Notes: generated from the letters alone by a model not told the origin. DNA of 13,179 nucleotides from Actinobacteria bacterium UBA5176 (GCA_002413305.1 DHWS01000045.1:1-13179); one strand, 5' to 3'. Counted from the first letter of the stretch, positions 1 through 7,454 are shown. Translations and numbers: made by a program.

Positions 1-673
1 GTGCCTCGATGACCTCCAGGCCCTTGTTCATGAGCGTGGCCGAGTCGATGGTGATCTTCGGGCCCATGTTCCACGTCGGGTGGGCCAGCGCTTCCTTCAC
101 GCTGGCCTTGGCGAGCTCCTCGTGGGTCCACCCGCGGAACGGGCCCCCGCTCGCCGTGATGATCACGCGCTTCAAGTCGTCGCGCCGCTCGCCGCGCAGG
201 CACTGGGCCAGCGCAGAATGTTCACTGTCGACCGGGATCAGGCGGTCGGGTTCGCCCTTCACCAGATCCATGACCAGTTCGCCGCCGACCACCAGCGACT
301 CCTTGTTGGCCAGGGCGAGGACCTTCCCCGACTGCAGGGTGGCCAGGGACGGCCCCAGGCCGATGGCTCCGACCAGCGCGTTCAGGACCATGTCCGCTTC
401 GGACTCCCGGGCCAGGATCTCGGCCGAATCGGGCCCGGAGATGATCTCGACGCCGCGCACCGGCCCCAGCTGGTTGGTGAACTCGCGGGCGGCGTCCTGG
501 TCGGCGATGGCGACGAGGGGCGGCATGAACTCGCGCACCTGGCCGATCAGCAGCTCGTGGCTGGTGCCGGCGCCGAGCCCCAGGACGCGGAAGCCATCCG
601 GGTTGCGGCGGACGACTTCCAGGGCCTGGGTTCCGATCGAACCGGTCGAGCCGAGGATCGCCAGGGTGCGCAT
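1..673 (-). CDS. dxr: 1-deoxy-D-xylulose 5-phosphate reductoisomerase, N-terminal 224 residues (runs off the window)
   Basis: Cytoplasmic enzyme of the MEP isoprenoid pathway: it rearranges and reduces 1-deoxy-D-xylulose 5-phosphate to 2-C-methyl-D-erythritol 4-phosphate with NADPH and a divalent metal. Seen directly: the NADPH-binding loop GSTGSIG at residues 8-14 behind strand RTLAIL; LANKESLV at 121-128; the metal-binding VDSEH at 148-152 (Asp149, Glu151); SGGPFRGW at 175-182; and the family block HPTWNMGPKITIDSATLMNK at 198-217. The frame is open to window base 1, so the C-terminal metal ligand and the helical domain lie outside. The ATG at 671-673 puts the Rossmann strand at residue 2, as expected. 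AGGAG ends one base before this ATG, an unusually tight spacing; an in-frame TTG nine codons upstream is the alternative. It follows cdsA after 52 bases, the usual rpsB-to-dxr order. Identification is secure; only the start is slightly uncertain. Confidence 0.96.
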   Translation of the reverse strand, partial: MRTLAILGSTGSIGTQALEVVRRNPDGFRVLGLGAGTSHELLIGQVREFMPPLVAIADQDAAREFTNQLGPVRGVEIISGPDSAEILARESEADMVLNALVGAIGLGPSLATLQSGKVLALANKESLVVGGELVMDLVKGEPDRLIPVDSEHSALAQCLRGERRDDLKRVIITASGGPFRGWTHEELAKASVKEALAHPTWNMGPKITIDSATLMNKGLEVIEA

Positions 674-725
674 GCTCCTAGAGGTTACCCCCCGAGGCAA
701 CCTTTGTTCGAGAAGAACACCGATA

Positions 726-2579
726 TCAGTGGAAGATCAGCCGCAGGAAGTAGAACGCGGCGGGCGCCACCAGCAGCAACGAGTCGATCCGGTCCAGCGC
801 GCCGCCGTGCCCCGGGATGATCCAGCCCATGTCCTTCACGCCCAGGTCCCGCTTCAGCAGGGATTCCGCGAGATCCCCCAGGGGGGCGAACACCGCGATG
901 ACGATGAACAGCCCGACGGCCTTCGCGAAGGTCATGACGTGGATCGCGGTGGGGACAAGCGAGATGGCCACGATGAACGTCACCACCGTCGCCCCGAACA
1001 GGCCTTCCCAGGACTTCTTCGGGCTGATGGTCGCGGCCAGCGGCCGGCGTCCCCACAGCGACCCGAAGAAGTAGGCCGCCACGTCGTACAGGAACGTCAG
1101 GCCGAGGACGGCCAGCATCAGCGCCTTGCCCGACTCCCGCTGGGCCAGGATCATGAGGATGAACCCTGCCATGAACGGCACGTAGGCGATGCCCAGCATC
1201 GTGGCGCCGATGTTCCCCAAGGCGTTCTCGCGTGCCTTCGGCGGAGCCGCCATGTACCAGAAGAACGAGAGCACCAGAGAGAGTGCCAGGAAGAAGGCCA
1301 TGGCCGGCTCGCCCTTCAGATACGCGCCGGCCAGCATCAGCCCCCCCATCAGGAGGCCGAGCGCGGTGGCGGGCTGGTAGCCCCGCCGCTGCACGGTGCC
1401 GTACAGCTCGCCCTGCGCGTACAGCACGACGATGCCGGCCAGGATGGCGAACACGGCCTTCGCCACCGCCAGTGTGACCAGGGCCGCAGCGACAAGCACC
1501 ACGGCGGAGACCACGGCCACCGGCATGTTTCGACCGCCCCGCGGCGGGGTGGGTTCGCGCATGTACGGGCGCGAGGCGGGCTCCTCCCACGTCGGACCGG
1601 CCAGGAGCGCTTCGGGCTCGCCGACCTTGACGGTCCGCGGGCCCGACGGCTGCTCGGCGTGGGGCAGCAGGTCGTCGTCGACCCCCAGCGGCGCCGCAGG
1701 CTCGTCGCGCCCGAAGTCCTCCTCGACCTGGCCCGCCGTCTCGGTGACATCCGCGATGGCGCGTTCGTCCCACAGGGGAAGGCCAGATCCCTCTTCGGAC
1801 TCGCCGGCGGGGCCACCGGTTCCCTCCACCCCGGGGAGGTTGCGGTAGACGGGCGGTGCCTTCTTGAGGTCCTCCAGCGTGAGCTCGTGGGGTTCGTCCT
1901 GCGAGCCGGTGGACGGCGTGTCCGAGCCAGCCAGGGCGGCGGGGCGCCCGGCCGCGCCGAACTCGAATCCGCTCTCGTCGGTCACCTCAGGGGTCTCCGC
2001 GCTGAATTCGAAGCTCGAGGCCGAGGCGTCCTCTTCGTCGCCGAGGACGTCCCGGAGGCGGCGCCAGTCGCTGGTCGACATCTCCGCGGTGTGCTCCAGG
2101 GGCCGGTCCGGGACGGGGAGCGAAGCGTCGCCGACCGGTGCGCCCGGGACGGGCGGACCCTCTGCGGCCGGCAGCTCGGGCTCGGGCTCCGGCTCCGAGG
2201 CCTCGGAATCCGACCGGTCCTCCGTCCCGGCGGCCGGTGCATCGGAGGCCGCGGGGGTGTCCGTGGGTTCCTCGTCCGCGCCCGGCCTCCACATGGCGTC
2301 GTCGCCGTCCCCGAGGTCATCCTCCGCGCCATCCTCGTCGTCCCCTCCAGCAGATTCGTCCGCCCCGGCCGCGGTGACCGGTTCGATGTCCGGGCCCAGG
2401 TCCACCACCCCGGCGGCCCAGTCCTCCGGCAGGATGTCGTCGCCGGCGGGCTCCGAAGGCCCGGCGGCCGCCTGTTCCACGCCCGCCTGGCGCTGCTCGG
2501 TGGGGTCGGGCTGGAAGAACTTGTCGAGGTCGTCGAACAGATCCTCGAAGTTGCTGGGCCGGTCCTCTCCCTCAGCCAT
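726..2579 (-). CDS. cdsA: Phosphatidate cytidylyltransferase with a ~340-residue acidic N-terminal extension
   Basis: Integral membrane enzyme that converts phosphatidic acid and CTP to CDP-diacylglycerol, the precursor of membrane phospholipids. The CdsA signature is complete at residues 573-599 (SLLKRDLGVKD, then GHGG at 590-593 and DRID at 596-599), with SPKKSWEG at 519-526. Several hydrophobic segments lie between 352 and 570, and a last one near 601-614. The catalytic part (about 341-617, 277 residues) has the usual family length. The first 340 residues are unusual: hydrophilic, rich in Asp, Glu, Pro, Ala and Ser, with no visible fold. A few less degenerate stretches (FEDLFDDLDKFFQ at 11-23, STSDWRRLRDVLG at 168-180, LTLEDLKKAPPVYRNLPG at 233-250) may be short interaction motifs. 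The ATG at 2577-2579 lies two bases after the frr stop, implying coupled translation. An internal ATG at residue 340 lacks a well-placed Shine-Dalgarno, so the long form is preferred. Function of the core is certain; that of the extension is unknown. Confidence 0.95.
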   Translation of the reverse strand: MAEGEDRPSNFEDLFDDLDKFFQPDPTEQRQAGVEQAAAGPSEPAGDDILPEDWAAGVVDLGPDIEPVTAAGADESAGGDDEDGAEDDLGDGDDAMWRPGADEEPTDTPAASDAPAAGTEDRSDSEASEPEPEPELPAAEGPPVPGAPVGDASLPVPDRPLEHTAEMSTSDWRRLRDVLGDEEDASASSFEFSAETPEVTDESGFEFGAAGRPAALAGSDTPSTGSQDEPHELTLEDLKKAPPVYRNLPGVEGTGGPAGESEEGSGLPLWDERAIADVTETAGQVEEDFGRDEPAAPLGVDDDLLPHAEQPSGPRTVKVGEPEALLAGPTWEEPASRPYMREPTPPRGGRNMPVAVVSAVVLVAAALVTLAVAKAVFAILAGIVVLYAQGELYGTVQRRGYQPATALGLLMGGLMLAGAYLKGEPAMAFFLALSLVLSFFWYMAAPPKARENALGNIGATMLGIAYVPFMAGFILMILAQRESGKALMLAVLGLTFLYDVAAYFFGSLWGRRPLAATISPKKSWEGLFGATVVTFIVAISLVPTAIHVMTFAKAVGLFIVIAVFAPLGDLAESLLKRDLGVKDMGWIIPGHGGALDRIDSLLLVAPAAFYFLRLIFH

Positions 2580-2581
2580 GA

Positions 2582-3142
2582 TCAGACCTCCATCAGCTCT
2601 TTCTCCTTATGGCCGAGGATGCCGTCGATCTCGACCACGCACTGGTCGGTGAGCCGCTGTAGCTCCTTCTCGGAGCGGCGCAGGTCGTCCTCGGAGATGG
2701 TGTGTTCGCGTTCGAGCCGCTCGATCGTCTCCTTCGCGTGCCGCCGGACGTTGCGGACGGCCACCCGTCCCTCCTCCGCGCGCTGGTGGGCGAGCTTGAT
2801 GAGGTCGCGATGGCGCTCCTCCGTCAGGGGCGGGAAGGCCAGCCGGATCACGTTGCCGTCGTTGGACGGGGTGAGGCCGAGGTCGGAGGCCAGGATGGCC
2901 TTCTCGATGGCGGCCAGGGCGGTGCGGTCGAACGGCTGGACCAGGAGCAGCCGAGGCTCCGGGACGGAGAAGGAAGCGAGCTGGTTCAACGGGACGTGGG
3001 TGCCGTAGTACTCGATGTTCAGTCGGTCGAGCAGCTTCGGGTTCGCTCGGCCGGTGCGTAGCGACGCCAGCTCCTCCTGGGCGACCGAGACGGCCGCGTG
3101 CATCTTCTGGTCCGCGTCCTTGAGCGCTTCTTCCACGGTCAT
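2582..3142 (-). CDS. frr: Ribosome recycling factor
   Basis: Cytoplasmic factor that, with EF-G, splits the post-termination ribosome so its subunits can be reused. Family hallmarks visible: SLRTGRANP and YYGTHVPLNQLA in the N-terminal half; then PFDRTALAAIEKAILASDLG followed by TPSNDGNVIRL, the conserved centre; and a charged helix rich in RR, KE and EKEL ending in HKEKELMEV. From the ATG at 3140-3142 the protein has 186 residues, matching the family length of about 185, and MTVEEALKDAD lines up with the N-terminus of actinobacterial homologues. A second in-frame ATG at 3152-3154 would add MSFG, but AAGGA abuts it directly, whereas AGGA stands 11 bases before the ATG chosen here. The stop TGA is two bases before cdsA. 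A gap of 127 bases separates it from pyrH, so it may have its own promoter. Secure identification; the start is uncertain by four codons. Confidence 0.96.
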   Translation of the reverse strand: MTVEEALKDADQKMHAAVSVAQEELASLRTGRANPKLLDRLNIEYYGTHVPLNQLASFSVPEPRLLLVQPFDRTALAAIEKAILASDLGLTPSNDGNVIRLAFPPLTEERHRDLIKLAHQRAEEGRVAVRNVRRHAKETIERLEREHTISEDDLRRSEKELQRLTDQCVVEIDGILGHKEKELMEV

Positions 3143-3179
3143 GCCGAAGCTCATCCTTCGTCGTCGGTCCGCCGGGCAG

Positions 3180-3206
3180 AGCCTACCGTCTGCAGGTCGA
3201 GCCCAA
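3180..3206 (-). promoter_or_regulatory. Candidate promoter for frr-cdsA-dxr
   Basis: On the minus strand TTGGGC (3201-3206) and TAGGCT (3180-3185) are 15 bases apart, a little short for a primary-sigma promoter. A second GTAGGCT (TAGGCT at 3206-3211) lies 26 bases upstream and is an alternative -10. TAGGCT-type -10 boxes are common in high-GC actinobacteria. Weak match, judged by eye only; the gap from pyrH to frr is the main support. Confidence 0.3.
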
Positions 3207-3222
3207 GCCTACTCACTGGGGG

Positions 3223-3254
3223 GCCCGGTTTGCCAGCAAGGACATGGGCCGGGC
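3223..3254 (-). terminator. Hairpin downstream of pyrH, possible weak terminator or processing site
   Basis: GCCCGG (3249-3254) and CCGGGC (3223-3228) form a 6-bp stem around a 20-base loop; the loop contains a small TTG/CAA hairpin. It starts 15 bases after the pyrH stop. There is no T-rich tail, so it is not a classic intrinsic terminator; it may slow transcription or stabilise the upstream mRNA. Confidence 0.25.
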
Positions 3255-3269
3255 ACCCGTTGAGGGCGC

Positions 3270-4040
3270 TCAGGACCCGGCCGCGCCCGCATGGACCAGC
3301 GTGCCGATCGGCTCACCGAGGAGGGCCCGCTTGATGTTCCCCTCCTTGGTGAGGTCGAAGACCAGGATCGGCAGGCCGTTCTCCATGCAGAGCGAGATGG
3401 CCGTGGCGTCCATGACGGTCAGTCCCATCTTCAGGACCTCGATGTATGGGAGGTCGGCGAACTTCACGGCGGCCGGGTTGAGCATGGGATCGGAGTCGTA
3501 GACGCCGTCCACCTTCGTCCCCTTCAGGATGGCTTCGGCCTTGATCTCCAACGCACGCTGGGCGGCTGTGGTGTCCGTGGAGAAGAACGGCACGCCCATG
3601 CCGGCGGCGAAGATGACCACCCGGCCCTTCTGCAGGTGGCGGATCGCCCGGAGCGGGATGTAGGGTTCGGCGATCTGCGCCATCTGGATGGCGGTCTGGA
3701 CGCGGGTGTGGACCCCGAGCTGCTCCAGGGAGTCCTGGAGCGCCAGGGCGTTCATCACGGTGGCCAGCATGCCCATGTAGTCGGCGCGGTTGCGGTCGAT
3801 GCCGGGCGCCTGCCGGCCGCGCCAGATGTTGCCCCCGCCCACCACGACTGCGGTCTCCACGCCCATCGACACGACCTCCTGGAGCTGCCGGGCGATGAGC
3901 GTGATCGATTCGCCGGAGATGCCGAATTCGTGCCCGGCCGGCGAGAACGCGTTCCCGGAGAGCTTCAGCAGGACGCGCCGGTAGATCGGGCCAGGGCCTT
4001 CCGCGGCGGCAAGCGAGGCCGGTTCGTCCTCGATCGCCAA
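3270..4040 (-). CDS. pyrH: UMP kinase
   Basis: Cytoplasmic bacterial-type UMP kinase (amino acid kinase fold, hexameric in known relatives) that phosphorylates UMP to UDP with ATP in pyrimidine nucleotide synthesis. Motifs seen: [10 protein letters not shown] at residues 23-32 (phosphate-binding Lys); [11 protein letters not shown] at 65-75; [19 protein letters not shown] at about 85-103 (UMP site); [16 protein letters not shown], then AAQRALEI; and [10 protein letters not shown]. Length (256) is normal. The start is TTG at 4038-4040: the tsf stop TAG lies directly before it and GGAGG stands five bases upstream, inside the end of tsf. No ATG or GTG precedes the conserved core in this frame. 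The abutting stop and start suggest translational coupling to tsf. The first 19 residues are variable, as in actinobacterial homologues. Identification is secure; the TTG start is well supported by context. Confidence 0.97.
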   Translation of the reverse strand: MAIEDEPASLAAAEGPGPIYRRVLLKLSGNAFSPAGHEFGISGESITLIARQLQEVVSMGVETAVVVGGGNIWRGRQAPGIDRNRADYMGMLATVMNALALQDSLEQLGVHTRVQTAIQMAQIAEPYIPLRAIRHLQKGRVVIFAAGMGVPFFSTDTTAAQRALEIKAEAILKGTKVDGVYDSDPMLNPAAVKFADLPYIEVLKMGLTVMDATAISLCMENGLPILVFDLTKEGNIKRALLGEPIGTLVHAGAAGS

Positions 4041-4652
4041 CTACGCCTCCGCGCCCAGCTGGTACCGGACGAACCTGCGCACGACCACGTGCTCGCCGAC
4101 CCTGGCCGCCACCTCGGTGACCAGGTCGCCGACGGTCTTCGAGCCGTCGCGGACGTAGGCCTGCTCGAGGAGCACGGTGTCCTTGTAGAAGGAGTCGAGC
4201 TTGCCCTCCGCGATCCGCTGGAGGACGTTCTCCGGCTTGCCCGTGGCGCGGGCCTGCTCCTCGTAGATCTTGCGCTCGGCGGCGACGACGTCGTCGGGGA
4301 CCTCGTCACGGGAGACCCACCGGGGAGGGATGGCCGCCACCTGGAGGGCGATCTCGTGGGCGAGCTCCTTGAAGTCGGCCGTCCTGGCCACGAAGTCGGT
4401 CTCGCAATTCAGCTCGACCATCACTCCGACCCGGCCGTCGCCGTGGACGTACGCCTCGATGAGACCCTCGGAGGCCCGTCGGCCCTGGCGCTTGGCCGCC
4501 GAGGCGAGCCCCTTCGTGCGGAGGATCTCCACCGCCCGGTCGAAATCACCCCCCGACTCCATCAGGGCCTTCTTGCAATCCATCATCCCGGCCCCGGTCA
4601 GGTCGCGGAGGCGCTTGACCTCCGTGGCGCCGATGCTCGCGGGCTCCGTCAT
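4041..4652 (-). CDS. tsf: Elongation factor Ts, short type
   Basis: Guanine nucleotide exchange factor that releases GDP from EF-Tu, cytoplasmic. The N-terminal UBA-like domain contains the family signature [16 protein letters not shown] at residues 15-30. The core contains NCETDFVAR at 82-90, whose TDFV element contacts the EF-Tu GTPase domain in known structures. The C-terminal part has [18 protein letters not shown] followed by LLEQAYVRD. At 203 residues it is much shorter than the roughly 270-280 of E. coli, Mycobacterium or Streptomyces and resembles the short Thermus-like form with a reduced dimerisation region. The ATG at 4650-4652 is chosen because GAGG precedes it by six bases and the rpsB stop lies seven bases upstream. 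An in-frame ATG at 4680-4682 lies inside rpsB and would add ten residues not expected in the family. Secure identification. Confidence 0.96.
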   Translation of the reverse strand: MTEPASIGATEVKRLRDLTGAGMMDCKKALMESGGDFDRAVEILRTKGLASAAKRQGRRASEGLIEAYVHGDGRVGVMVELNCETDFVARTADFKELAHEIALQVAAIPPRWVSRDEVPDDVVAAERKIYEEQARATGKPENVLQRIAEGKLDSFYKDTVLLEQAYVRDGSKTVGDLVTEVAARVGEHVVVRRFVRYQLGAEA

Positions 4653-4659
4653 CGCTTCC

Positions 4660-5877
4660 TCACTCTCCTGACGTGTTCGCATCGGCCGGCGGCGCGGGCT
4701 CGTCGCCCTCCGCCGCGTGCGTGCCGGCGGCCGGAGGGGTCCTCGGTTCAGGCTCCGTCTCGGTCGCCTCCGGTTCGGGGGCGGGCGCGGCCGTCGGATC
4801 GCCTGCCGTCGCGGCGTCGTCGGTGGTCACCGCTTCGTCGGTGGTCACCGCGTCGTCGGTCCCCGAACCGTCGGACGCGGGCGGGGTCGGCTCGTATGCC
4901 GCCTCGGGCTCGGCTTGATCAACGACCGGAGTCGCGTCCTCGGTGGCATCTGCGGTCGTCCGGGGTTCGGGTTCCGGCTCTGACACGGCTTCGCCAGCGT
5001 CCGCCGCGCCCATGTCGGCTGGTGCTTCGGTGTCGCCACCTGTCCCAGTGACGGTCTCGCCGAAGAACGCGGCCTCCTCCTCGGAGAGTCGGATGGGACG
5101 ACGGTCGTCTTGCGCGACCGGCGCCTCAGCGGCGGGCGAAGCGGGCTCCTGTTCGAACTCGGGCTCGGTCGCCCGCGTTTGCATGCCCTGGTAGGCGAGG
5201 TACTGACCCTCCTGGAGCGCGTCGGCGATGACTTTCGTGATGAGCGAACAGGCCCGGATGGCGTCGTCGTTGCCCGGGATCACATAGTCGACCTCGTCGG
5301 GGTCGCAGTTCGTGTCGACGATGGCGAGCACCGGGATGCCCAGCTTGCGGGCCTCCTTCACCGCGATGTGCTCGCGCTTGGTGTCGATGACGAAGATCGC
5401 ATCCGGGCGGCGCTCCATGTCCTGGATGCCGGAAAGGTTGCGTTCGAGCTTCTCCTTCTCGTGGCGAAGTCGCAGGACCTCCTTCTTGGGGAGGTATTCG
5501 AACGCGCCGGATCGCTCCATCTCCCGGAGCTCCTTCATGCGCTGGAGGCGTCCGTGGATGGTGGTGAAGTTGGTCAGCATGCCGCCGAGCCAGCGGGTGT
5601 TGACGAAGGGCATGGCGACCCGGCCTGCCTCCCGGGCGACGACCTCCTGGGCCTGTTTCTTCGTGCCGACGAACAGGACGGAGCCACCGCGCCGGCCGAC
5701 GTCGAGCAGGAAGTCATAGGTGGACTGGAGGCCGGTGAGCGTCTTCTCCAAGTCGATGATATAGATGCCGGAGCGCTCGCCGAAGATGAACCGGCGCATC
5801 TTCGGGTTCCACCTTCGGGTCTGGTGGCCGAAGTGCACGCCGGCTTCGAGGAGCTCCCGTCTGGTTGCGACGGGCAT
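4660..5877 (-). CDS. rpsB: 30S ribosomal protein S2 with a long acidic C-terminal tail
   Basis: Structural protein of the small ribosomal subunit. The core (residues 1 to about 228) shows the whole S2 pattern: [19 protein letters not shown] at 9-27, [28 protein letters not shown] at 67-77, [16 protein letters not shown] at 91-106, [19 protein letters not shown] at 158-176, and [15 protein letters not shown], then YVIPGNDDA. Residues 229-405 are an extra tail made mostly of Ala, Pro, Glu, Asp and Thr, with one more ordered stretch ([15 protein letters not shown], 262-276) and a short tandem repeat near 341-355. Some actinobacterial S2 proteins have tails, but this one is long. The ATG at 5875-5877 is preceded by AGGAGG at 5885-5890 with seven bases between. 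It is the first gene of the rpsB-tsf-pyrH group. The core is certain; the tail's role is unknown. Confidence 0.97.
   Translation of the reverse strand: MPVATRRELLEAGVHFGHQTRRWNPKMRRFIFGERSGIYIIDLEKTLTGLQSTYDFLLDVGRRGGSVLFVGTKKQAQEVVAREAGRVAMPFVNTRWLGGMLTNFTTIHGRLQRMKELREMERSGAFEYLPKKEVLRLRHEKEKLERNLSGIQDMERRPDAIFVIDTKREHIAVKEARKLGIPVLAIVDTNCDPDEVDYVIPGNDDAIRACSLITKVIADALQEGQYLAYQGMQTRATEPEFEQEPASPAAEAPVAQDDRRPIRLSEEEAAFFGETVTGTGGDTEAPADMGAADAGEAVSEPEPEPRTTADATEDATPVVDQAEPEAAYEPTPPASDGSGTDDAVTTDEAVTTDDAATAGDPTAAPAPEPEATETEPEPRTPPAAGTHAAEGDEPAPPADANTSGE
4817..4860. repeat. 18-bp tandem repeat in the rpsB tail
   Basis: The unit tcgtcggtggtcaccgcN occurs at 4817-4834 and 4835-4852, followed by a third partial copy to 4860. 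It is in frame and encodes the repeated (T/D)D-x-AVTT pattern of the S2 C-terminal extension. Length 18 keeps the reading frame, so copy number could vary between strains without breaking the gene. Confidence 0.75.
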
Positions 5878-5884
5878 GCAGATC

Positions 5885-5890
5885 CCTCCT
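5885..5890 (-). promoter_or_regulatory. Consensus Shine-Dalgarno of rpsB
   Basis: AGGAGG within AAGGAGGG, seven bases before the rpsB ATG. It is one of the two full-consensus sites seen in the window and fixes the rpsB start. Confidence 0.85.
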
Positions 5891-6008
5891 TCCGGTTTTT
5901 CTTCCTCCGTCCAGATCTTCCCCTCGCCGACCCATCGCTGGGACCTCGGCGCCCGGGTCCCCGGACGTGCGTGATGCCGCCCGCGCAGGGCGCGGACGAC
6001 TCGAGGGG

Positions 6009-6017
6009 AGTCTAGCA
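6009..6017 (-). promoter_or_regulatory. Candidate extended -10 promoter for rpsB-tsf-pyrH
   Basis: Minus-strand TGC-TAGACT combines a TGn extension with an actinobacterial-style -10 box. No good -35 box is found 16-18 bases upstream (that stretch reads GAGCCT). It lies about 130 bases before the rpsB ATG, right after the upstream gene, where a promoter for this operon is expected. Judged by eye. Confidence 0.4.
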
Positions 6018-6018
6018 G

Positions 6019-6038
6019 GGAGCCATTCGTGAGGCTCC
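6019..6038 (-). terminator. Stem-loop after the membrane-protein gene, possible weak terminator
   Basis: A 6-bp stem (GGAGCC at 6033-6038 and GGCTCC at 6019-6024 as read on the minus strand) starts 23 bases after the stop at 6062. No T-run follows. It overlaps the spacer of the candidate rpsB promoter, so either role is tentative. Confidence 0.25.
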
Positions 6039-6061
6039 GGCGAGATCCGGGTCGCCGAGCG

Positions 6062-7432
6062 TCAAAGGCGACGCCGAAGGAGGCCCGTCCCCGGCGCTGA
6101 CTTCCGCGCCACGGGCTTCCGCGGCTGGCTCTCCATGGTCAGCACGGGGTCCCGGAGCAACTCCCACCGGTAGGCGAAGGCGGCGAGGATGCCGACGTGG
6201 ATGAAGTTCAGGAACAGGATGTACGCCCACTCCACGATCGAGGGGGTGACCGGTGCGGCCGGGCTCCGTCCGGTCGAGGAGATCAGCACGATCGAGAAGA
6301 AGACGTACGCCACGATGAGGCCCATGTGGGGCGAGATGAGGCGGCCGCTGCCCCGGACCTTGGAGACCCGGACCGAGAGGGCGGCGGCATCGCGCAGCCC
6401 GACCCCTTCGCGCACCAGGATGATGGGTGCGTAGATGAGGAAGTAGGCGATGGCCACCAGCGACGCCAGCAGGCCCGCGCCGCCGAGGAACACGCCGAGC
6501 ACGGAGCTGGCCACCGAGGCCAGGACCACGAAGGCGACCTCGATGCCGAGCATCCGGCCCAGCAGCGGGATCCCGCGGCGGGCGGCGGACCGGAGGCTGG
6601 CGACGAGCCCATCGCGCCCTTCGTGGTCATAGGCGTCGAAGATCAACCCCAGCCAGAGGACGCCCAGCATGCCGCGCACGAAAACGATGGCCAAACCGAG
6701 GAGCGCGATGGTGGCTCCCGAGGTGACCAGCGCCAATTCGCGGACGAACGCGAGGTCGAGAAGGGAGTGGATCGGGGGGATCGCTTCGATCTGGGCCATG
6801 ACCGCCACCGAAGCGAAGTGGATCACCCCCGAACTCGAGTAGATGAGCCACAGGATGAGGGCGCCAACGAAGGAGGTCGTCAGCAGGGCCGGGGATCGTC
6901 CGACCACCGCGATCCCGCGGGCGAGGGCGATCCCGACCGGCGGCTGGGTGATGGCCGGTCCCTCCGCGACCGGGGCCTGCGGCCGGCGGGCGGGTCGGCC
7001 CTGCCCGGAGGGTGCACGCCGAGCGGTCGGGGTTCGGGAGGCGGGCGGGCGGGGCCGGCCGGTCGAGCGGGCGGGGGGCCGGCTGGACGCGCGCTTGGTT
7101 GTGGAGGCGAGAGTTGGCGTGGGGGCGGCGCGCCTTCCCCACCGGCGCGGATGTGGGGCGGCCGATTCTCCCTCGTCGTCCTCGAGATCGACATCCGTAT
7201 CCAGTTCGTCCACGTCGGAGTCTTCGGTGTCCAGGATCTCTTCGTCGTCGAAGGGTTCCTCCTGGGGTCCGGTCGCCGCATCCGTACGGGAGGCTCCGGC
7301 AGCCGGAGACGCGGGCCCGCGGAGCGGCCCCGCTCTCCCTGCCCTCGCCGGCGTTCCCGGGCGCGGCGTTGACGAGCGGGCCCGGTAGTTCGCGGCGTTC
7401 GCGGCGGTCCGCTTCTTCTTCTTCTTGCTCAT
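6062..7432 (-). CDS. Polytopic membrane protein with charged, disordered N-terminus; function unknown
   Basis: I do not recognise a family with confidence. The 456-residue product has three parts. Residues 1-56 are basic and Pro/Ala/Arg-rich and begin MSKKKKKR. Residues 57-90 are strongly acidic, and 91-160 are again Arg/Pro-rich. Residues about 178-425 form a membrane domain with roughly six hydrophobic segments (near 182-200, 233-264, 294-316, 319-340, 370-387, 400-421). Hydrophilic loops include [23 protein letters not shown] at about 265-287 (two pieces: [23 protein letters not shown]) and [13 protein letters not shown] near 341-353. The tail is short and basic. The ATG at 7430-7432 has GAGAG seven bases upstream and lies 22 bases after the beta-propeller gene, so the two are probably co-transcribed. 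Signalling, transport or envelope scaffolding are all possible. That it is a real gene is supported by GC-rich third positions and the coherent membrane domain. Confidence 0.8.
   Translation of the reverse strand: MSKKKKKRTAANAANYRARSSTPRPGTPARAGRAGPLRGPASPAAGASRTDAATGPQEEPFDDEEILDTEDSDVDELDTDVDLEDDEGESAAPHPRRWGRRAAPTPTLASTTKRASSRPPARSTGRPRPPASRTPTARRAPSGQGRPARRPQAPVAEGPAITQPPVGIALARGIAVVGRSPALLTTSFVGALILWLIYSSSGVIHFASVAVMAQIEAIPPIHSLLDLAFVRELALVTSGATIALLGLAIVFVRGMLGVLWLGLIFDAYDHEGRDGLVASLRSAARRGIPLLGRMLGIEVAFVVLASVASSVLGVFLGGAGLLASLVAIAYFLIYAPIILVREGVGLRDAAALSVRVSKVRGSGRLISPHMGLIVAYVFFSIVLISSTGRSPAAPVTPSIVEWAYILFLNFIHVGILAAFAYRWELLRDPVLTMESQPRKPVARKSAPGTGLLRRRL
7412..7426. repeat. Short CTT/AAG trinucleotide repeat
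   Basis: Five AAG units on the coding strand, giving Lys3-Lys7 of the membrane protein. It is a simple-sequence tract near the start of the gene; changes by one unit would keep the frame. Confidence 0.7.
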
Positions 7433-7454
7433 CCGCGTGCTCTCGTCCGTCGGG

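Larger units (their letters stand above)
5878..6061 (-). promoter_or_regulatory. rpsB: rpsB leader region with stem-loops
   Basis: The 184 bases between the membrane-protein stop and rpsB hold no gene. Three inverted repeats are visible: 6019-6038 (6-bp stem GGAGCC/GGCTCC, 8-base loop), 5981-5995 (CCGCGC/GCGCGG, 3-base loop) and 5940-5961 (GGGACC/GGTCCC, 10-base loop). The last two would lie in the 5' UTR if transcription starts near the -10 candidate at 6009-6017. rpsB leaders that bind S2 are known in other bacteria, so autoregulation is possible here, but I recognise no described motif. Confidence 0.4.

Noticed and set aside
1560..1562. Internal ATG in cdsA as the true start of a normal-sized enzyme
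   Set aside because: No Shine-Dalgarno at a usable distance (GAGGAG is about 20 bases away), and the upstream frame is coding-like and coupled to frr. It remains possible but is less likely.
9..3008. A 999-codon open frame on the plus strand
   Set aside because: It lies antisense to dxr, cdsA and frr, all of which show family motifs. The product is Arg/Pro/Ser-rich without any domain; long antisense frames are expected when coding third positions are nearly all G or C.
4653..4682. An earlier in-frame ATG for tsf inside rpsB
   Set aside because: It adds ten residues not expected in the family; the ATG at 4650-4652 has a Shine-Dalgarno and stands seven bases after the rpsB stop.
3291..5051. 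A 586-codon open frame on the plus strand
   Set aside because: Antisense to pyrH, tsf and the rpsB tail, with composition typical of a mirror frame (His, Asp, Leu, Arg) and no recognisable fold.
6197..7372. A 391-codon open frame on the plus strand
   Set aside because: Antisense to the membrane-protein gene, rich in Gly, Arg, Asp and His and without hydrophobic or motif structure; the minus frame encodes coherent membrane helices.
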